From assembly GCA_021162225.1 (NCBI GenBank), contig JAGGZB010000093.1, positions 1 through 11,088 on the forward strand: DNA of 11,088 nt. Reading direction: 5' to 3'. Each line of letters starts with the position of its first letter. Position 1 is the first letter of the stretch. The notes beneath the pieces were generated by a model. It was given only the letters and a program-made list of their open reading frames with translations. It was not told the DNA's origin and made no database searches. The translations under genes and the position numbers were made by a program. Shown piece after piece: positions 7,431 to 11,088 of the stretch. The DNA comes from Candidatus Bathyarchaeota archaeon (GTDB taxonomy: Archaea; Thermoproteota; Bathyarchaeia; Bathyarchaeales; DTEX01).

Positions 7431-8296
7431 TGAAGCGCTTGAATACAATCTTGATCTATGTGTTCGTCATTTTGGCAATGCTCTGGATCCTATTTCCATT
7501 CTATTGGCTTACATGTATCAGTTTTATGAATCTGGGCGAGCTCGCGATGAAACCTCCAAAATTCATCCCAAGCTTAAACCTAATCAATTATATACAAGTA
7601 ATCTTCGGAGGCGCCATAGGATCCACTACGTCGTTTAAAGTGAGTGGAACGGGAGTTACCGAGATCCGATCAATATTACCAACGATGTTAAATAGCGTTT
7701 TGATAGGATTGTCAGTCGCGGGGTTAACCGTTGCACTCGCATGTCCAGCAGGTTTTGCATATGCTAGGTTTGATTTCCGCTTAAAGAGAGCATCCTTCTA
7801 TTCTATGTTTGCGGTAAGAATCTTACCGACGACCTTGCTGGTTATACCGCTATTCACAATCTTTAGATCATTAAAGATTATCAACACACATCTAGGATTA
7901 ACGCTTGCACATCTAATCTTAACATTACCATTCGCAACTTGGATATTCATGGATTACATAAATGCTTTACCAAAAGAACTTGAAGAAGCCGCATTAATCG
8001 ATGGAGCAACTTACTTCCAAGCATTTTGGAGAATCGTGCTTAGAGCATCATTACCCGGCGTACTTTCAGTTGCACTCTTCGCATTCTTAACTTCTTGGGG
8101 TGAATTCCTTTTCGCGCTCACCTTGACGAACCAGCTGACGATTCCACCGGTTCTTCTCTCCTACATCTCCTCTCAAAACGCTGAATATACTCAATTTGCT
8201 GCAGCGGCAGTACTATCCATAATTCCACCAGTAATGTTGGCTACGGTCTTCCAGAAATACCTGATAAGGGGATTAACGGGAGCTTTGAAGGCTTAA
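7430..8296 (+). CDS. ABC sugar transporter permease, MalG/UgpE type
   Basis: A 288-residue second permease of the importer, about six membrane segments, with the EAA loop EEAALIDGATYFQAFW starting at residue 185. Its ATG shares one base with the TGA of the previous gene, and AGGAGG (7413-7418) lies inside that gene 11 nt upstream, so translation is probably coupled. Between the first and second membrane segments is a longer extracellular loop (about residues 40-82), usual for MalG-type partners. The stop overlaps the stop of the convergent dehydrogenase gene by 4 nt. No MalK-type ATPase follows, so the importer must borrow an ATPase encoded elsewhere. Confidence 0.92.
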   Translation: MKRLNTILIYVFVILAMLWILFPFYWLTCISFMNLGELAMKPPKFIPSLNLINYIQVIFGGAIGSTTSFKVSGTGVTEIRSILPTMLNSVLIGLSVAGLTVALACPAGFAYARFDFRLKRASFYSMFAVRILPTTLLVIPLFTIFRSLKIINTHLGLTLAHLILTLPFATWIFMDYINALPKELEEAALIDGATYFQAFWRIVLRASLPGVLSVALFAFLTSWGEFLFALTLTNQLTIPPVLLSYISSQNAEYTQFAAAAVLSIIPPVMLATVFQKYLIRGLTGALKA

Positions 8297-9360
8297 AATT
8301 CTCTCTGCGGCTTTACTGGAAGACCTTTCTTTATAGATTCCCATGCAGCCAAGGCGACTGCAACGTCTTTAGCGCCCTCTCTAACATCAGGATCAGGGCT
8401 TTTACCATGGACCACACAATCGTAAAAGTGTACAAGGAGACGAGCACATTCTTCGGCATGTCCTCTGATCTCCTCTTCTGCTGAAGGTATGCCGATCTCA
8501 GCTAATCGCATCTCTCTTGAAGGCTCTAATGTTTTACGGATCTTCTCTCCATCTCTCTCTAAGACTACCTTGTTTTCAACCACGCTTCCCCTTGTCCCGA
8601 AAAGCCAGAAACTCGACATAGGCACGGGAGGTTCTATACATCCGTGAGCACTTAAAACTCTACCTATGCATTGGTTGTCGAATTTGAGATTGAGTGCGAA
8701 GTTTAACTCAAGCGGATATCCCTCGTAGCCCGGGATCTCAGGTTTATTCGCATATGCATGGACTTCAGCTACTTCGCCGGCAAACCATCTAACTAAACTT
8801 ATTGGGTGACATCCACCTCCGATTAAGAAGTCTTGCGGCGCTGTTCGTCTCCATGGAGTCTCTTTTAGAACATCTCTGAGATCATGAACGTAGTGTGCTT
8901 GAATGTAAACTGGGTCACCGAACTCTCCTTTGTCAAACATATCCTTTATAGTTAAGAAGAGTGGATGAAATCTCACAGTTTCAGCCATCAAGAACTTTAG
9001 CCCCGTGGAATCCACCTTCTTAACGATGTTTTTTAGATCTTCAAGCTTCGTCGCAAGAGGTTTCGTGCAAATCACATGCTTCCCTGCATCTAATGAATCT
9101 AATACATGCTGGGCATGAAGGTGATCCGGCGTAAAAATTCCAACGACATCTATGTCGCCGCGCTTTAAGATTTCGCGGTAATCTGTCGTCGCCATGGGCA
9201 CACCATATTCTTTAGCAACTTCCTGTAACTTAACGGGATTCCTCCTGTTTACAGCTACAAGTTCATACTTAGATTTAACGTTCGGATAAAGCTTGATAGC
9301 ATCCATAAGCGCTTTTCCCATGAATCCGGCTCCAATAATACCTATTTTAAGAACCTCCAT
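8293..9360 (-). CDS. Gfo/Idh/MocA family NAD(P)-dependent dehydrogenase
   Basis: A 355-residue oxidoreductase with an N-terminal Rossmann domain, IGIIGAGFMG (glycines 10, 12, 15), the family lysine in CTKPLA (Lys100, where the common form is EKP), and GGGCHPISLVRWF with the putative catalytic His185 in the C-terminal domain. Members oxidise or reduce hydroxyl groups of sugars, inositols or sugar acids with NAD(P). The ATG at 9360 is preferred over a GTG at 9369 because GGTG lies 6 nt upstream and the protein then starts right before the Rossmann strand. It is divergent from the isomerase gene. In context it may oxidise the imported sugar or a derivative, perhaps to a lactone that the amidohydrolases open; that link is inference. 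Substrate and cofactor preference cannot be read from the motifs. Confidence 0.88.
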   Translation of the reverse strand: MEVLKIGIIGAGFMGKALMDAIKLYPNVKSKYELVAVNRRNPVKLQEVAKEYGVPMATTDYREILKRGDIDVVGIFTPDHLHAQHVLDSLDAGKHVICTKPLATKLEDLKNIVKKVDSTGLKFLMAETVRFHPLFLTIKDMFDKGEFGDPVYIQAHYVHDLRDVLKETPWRRTAPQDFLIGGGCHPISLVRWFAGEVAEVHAYANKPEIPGYEGYPLELNFALNLKFDNQCIGRVLSAHGCIEPPVPMSSFWLFGTRGSVVENKVVLERDGEKIRKTLEPSREMRLAEIGIPSAEEEIRGHAEECARLLVHFYDCVVHGKSPDPDVREGAKDVAVALAAWESIKKGLPVKPQREF

Positions 9361-9455
9361 CTTTAACACCGAGCTTCGTCTTGTAACGTTCTATAAAAAG
9401 ATTACGCTAAATAGTTGGAAAAAGCTAAAAAATGGTGTAGGCAAAGTAAAGCAAA
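9361..9455. promoter_or_regulatory. Divergent promoter region, dehydrogenase and isomerase
   Basis: This 95-bp gap contains the AT-rich core CTATAAAAAG (9391-9400), usable as a TATA box on both strands. Leftward it predicts a start near 9371, giving a roughly 10-nt leader that carries GGTG (9367-9370). Rightward it predicts a start near 9421, about 35 nt before the isomerase ATG. No obvious ribosome-binding site precedes 9456. A small palindrome AACGTT lies at 9385-9390. Confidence 0.4.
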
Positions 9456-10856
9456 ATGAGGAAGGTAAGAATTGGTTTTGTACCGCTACATAGACCTCCT
9501 CGTGACGAAGATTGGGCGGTTCACCTGAAGAATAGGTTTGTGAAAGTGGCGGCCGATTCCGAATTGATCGATTTGGTGTATCCGGATGAAGACCTAACTA
9601 AATGGGGACTCGTATCGAGCGATGAAGACGCTGATAAAGTCATAGAGTTATTCAAGAAGAATGATGTTGATGGAATAATATTAGGCACCATGACCTTCGG
9701 AGATGAGATCGCCGGCTTCAAGATAGCTGAAGAATTCAGGAACATACCTCTAATGGTTTTCGGAACAAAGGAACCTGAACCACTTCCAGGAGGTTTCCGG
9801 AAATCGGACTCTTTCTGTGGAACCCTGTCTTTGACCTCAGGACTATTTAGGAGGAAAATACCCTTCATCTTCGGAGGAATCATTTTTCCAGAAGAAGATA
9901 ATTTTAAGAAAACATTAGAAGACTTCGCGCGTACATGCATGATAGTGAGAAGGTTCATAGGAGCGCGAATAGGCTTAATAGGATCCAAGCCAGAGCGGTT
10001 TGAACCAGTAGTGTTTAACGAAGCCGCCATGGTTTATCGATTTAAACATAGAGTTCTACACGAATCCCTCCTCAAGATAATAGAGGAAGCCAGGAAAATT
10101 AAGGAAAGCGATGAAGATCTGATTAAAATTTTAGAAGAGATCAAATCCACTGCTGACGTTAGTGAGGTTCCGGAAGAAGCTCTAGTGAAGATGGCCCGTC
10201 TGGAAGTAGTGTTGAGGAGGCTTATCAGGGAAAAGAAGCTATCGGCGGTGGCTGTAAGATGTTGGCTTGAGATAGAGCAGTATTATGGGATAAGCCCTTG
10301 CTTCATCTTGGGCAGATTAACCGAGTCCGGTATGCTGGCTTCATGTGAAGCAGACGTATATGGTGCGTTGACGATGCTAATACAATACTCCGCAGCATTA
10401 GAGAGCACTCCACCACACTTTATCGATTGGACTATCAAGCATCCAGAGCATCCAGATATATTCTTAGCATGGCACTGTGGAAACGCCCCTCCGATACTCG
10501 TTCATCCCAAATCTAAGGTCAGGATAAGGGAGCATAACATACTCTATCGCTTTGTCGGCGTAGAGAAATCCTATGGAACCGGTGAATTCAGGTTAAAGCC
10601 AGGGGTAGTTACCATATGCAGATTAGTTGAACGTGATGGTGAATTTAAGATGCTCATCACTAAGGGAGAGGTCTTGGACATGGAGATGAATTATAGAGGA
10701 AGCGGCGGATGGGTAAGAGTCAGAAATCTTAACGAACTTTACGAGACATTGGTCAAAGAAGGATTCGTCCATCATGCAAGTATGATCTACGGTGACTATG
10801 TGAAACCCATCGAACAAGCCTGCTACCTCCTCGGGATAAAGGTGGTAAAAGTCTAA
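9456..10856 (+). CDS. L-fucose/L-arabinose isomerase-like protein
   Basis: A 466-residue protein resembling the L-fucose isomerase-related family (COG2407 type), which interconvert aldoses and ketoses using a divalent metal. An N-terminal Rossmann-like domain starts with VRIGFVPLHRP. The C-terminal half carries the family landmarks: CWLEIEQYYG (Glu272, Glu274), ASCEADVYGALTML (Glu298, Asp300), HPDIFLAWHCGNAP (His340) and EGFVHHASMIYGD (His439, His440). The acidic and histidine residues are the likely metal ligands by analogy with FucI and AraA; exact equivalence was not aligned. It is shorter than E. coli FucI (591 residues) but typical for the archaeal related family. ATG 9456 begins directly at the first strand. 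It is divergent from the dehydrogenase and probably supplies a ketose to the FGGY kinase. Substrate could be L-fucose, L-arabinose or another sugar; not resolved. Confidence 0.82.
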   Translation: MRKVRIGFVPLHRPPRDEDWAVHLKNRFVKVAADSELIDLVYPDEDLTKWGLVSSDEDADKVIELFKKNDVDGIILGTMTFGDEIAGFKIAEEFRNIPLMVFGTKEPEPLPGGFRKSDSFCGTLSLTSGLFRRKIPFIFGGIIFPEEDNFKKTLEDFARTCMIVRRFIGARIGLIGSKPERFEPVVFNEAAMVYRFKHRVLHESLLKIIEEARKIKESDEDLIKILEEIKSTADVSEVPEEALVKMARLEVVLRRLIREKKLSAVAVRCWLEIEQYYGISPCFILGRLTESGMLASCEADVYGALTMLIQYSAALESTPPHFIDWTIKHPEHPDIFLAWHCGNAPPILVHPKSKVRIREHNILYRFVGVEKSYGTGEFRLKPGVVTICRLVERDGEFKMLITKGEVLDMEMNYRGSGGWVRVRNLNELYETLVKEGFVHHASMIYGDYVKPIEQACYLLGIKVVKV

Positions 10857-10908
10857 AACCTCAAGGCAGTCAGAAGGATACAGAGCGGTAAAAATTGAAT
10901 CGATATGG

Positions 10909-10940
10909 CTTAGTCGAGGGACTAGGATAAAAATGAAAAA
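10909..10940. terminator. Candidate terminator between isomerase and porA ends
   Basis: On the minus strand, just after the porA stop, the RNA has two U5 runs separated by CA (TTTTTCATTTTT, 10929-10940), the form of an archaeal U-rich terminator. Next to it is a 7-bp stem with a 4-nt loop (10909-10915 pairing with 10920-10926, one G-U pair) that could also help stop the convergent isomerase transcript. If it works, porA messages end here and do not cross the cassette to porB. Confidence 0.45.
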
Positions 10941-10950
10941 GGTTTAATGG

Positions 10951-11088
10951 TTATCTCCTTACTCCGAACCACTGAACGTGGATGTCGAATCCTCCTTCTT
11001 TTGCACCTTTCCCAGCCATCCTCAAGACCGCTTCGGCGTCATCGAGCTTAAAGTCTCTTCCACCGAGTCCATACACTATGTTTTTAGC
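10951..11088 (-). CDS. porA: Pyruvate:ferredoxin oxidoreductase alpha subunit, C-terminal end (cut by window edge)
   Basis: Partial gene; only the last 45 codons and the TAA stop are present, entering from the right edge. The peptide contains NIVYGLGGRDFKLDDAE. The hydrophobic stretch followed by GLGGRD is characteristic of the C-terminus of the alpha subunit of pyruvate and related 2-oxoacid:ferredoxin oxidoreductases. This subunit combines with beta, gamma and delta subunits in the cytoplasm. In archaeal por operons the beta gene follows directly; here the beta gene on the same strand begins 10,812 bp further along. The fragment is too short to exclude another 2-oxoacid oxidoreductase, but agreement with the PorB fragment at the far end supports the call. 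Confidence 0.78.
   Translation of the reverse strand, partial: AKNIVYGLGGRDFKLDDAEAVLRMAGKGAKEGGFDIHVQWFGVRR

Noticed and set aside
9521..10030. Minus-strand open frame of 169 codons inside the isomerase gene
   Set aside because: Antisense shadow of a well-supported coding sequence; the peptide is Ser/Lys-rich and low in recognisable structure.
139..10950. Direct or inverted repeats, attachment sites or transposon ends marking the island borders
   Set aside because: Comparing 139-266 with 10857-10950 by eye shows no convincing shared sequence beyond short A-rich runs, and no tRNA, transposase or integrase is present.

Overview
The window looks archaeal, most likely a thermophilic or anaerobic member of the Thermoproteota/TACK group such as a Bathyarchaeia-like lineage; the phylum is an inference. 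The signs are AT-rich boxes shaped like archaeal TATA elements upstream of divergent genes, GGTG/GGAGG ribosome-binding sites, GTG and possibly TTG starts, frequent AGG/AGA and ATA codons, ferredoxin-dependent 2-oxoacid oxidoreductase subunits, and a solute-binding protein with a threonine-rich stalk instead of a lipobox.

Both ends hold pieces of one enzyme on the minus strand. At the right end (10951-11088) is the C-terminus of a pyruvate:ferredoxin oxidoreductase alpha subunit (PorA). At the left end (1-138) is the N-terminus of the beta subunit (PorB). These genes are normally adjacent in the order porA-porB. Here they keep that order and strand but are separated by 10,812 bp holding nine complete genes for carbohydrate uptake and catabolism. 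The simplest reading is a sugar-utilisation island inserted between porA and porB.

The island is three divergent units sharing three short promoter regions. Unit 1 (267-3384) has an amidohydrolase-2 protein on minus, and a second amidohydrolase-2 protein followed by a NagB-like (glucosamine-6-phosphate isomerase/deaminase fold) protein on plus. Unit 2 (3387-8296) has an FGGY sugar kinase on minus, and on plus an ABC importer made of a binding protein and two permeases, with no ATPase. Unit 3 (8293-10856) has a Gfo/Idh/MocA dehydrogenase on minus and an L-fucose/L-arabinose-isomerase-like protein on plus. Neighbouring units meet tail to tail with a 2-nt gap or a 4-nt overlap.

Together the genes suggest import of a sugar or sugar derivative, aldose-ketose isomerisation, ketose phosphorylation, NAD(P)-dependent oxidation, lactone or related hydrolysis by the two amidohydrolases, and a NagB-type isomerisation or deamination. 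The substrate cannot be read from sequence; a deoxy, amino or acidic sugar is plausible. The products would feed central metabolism upstream of pyruvate, which Por oxidises to acetyl-CoA. No glycoside hydrolase, aldolase, transcription factor, transposase, integrase, tRNA, rRNA or CRISPR array is visible.
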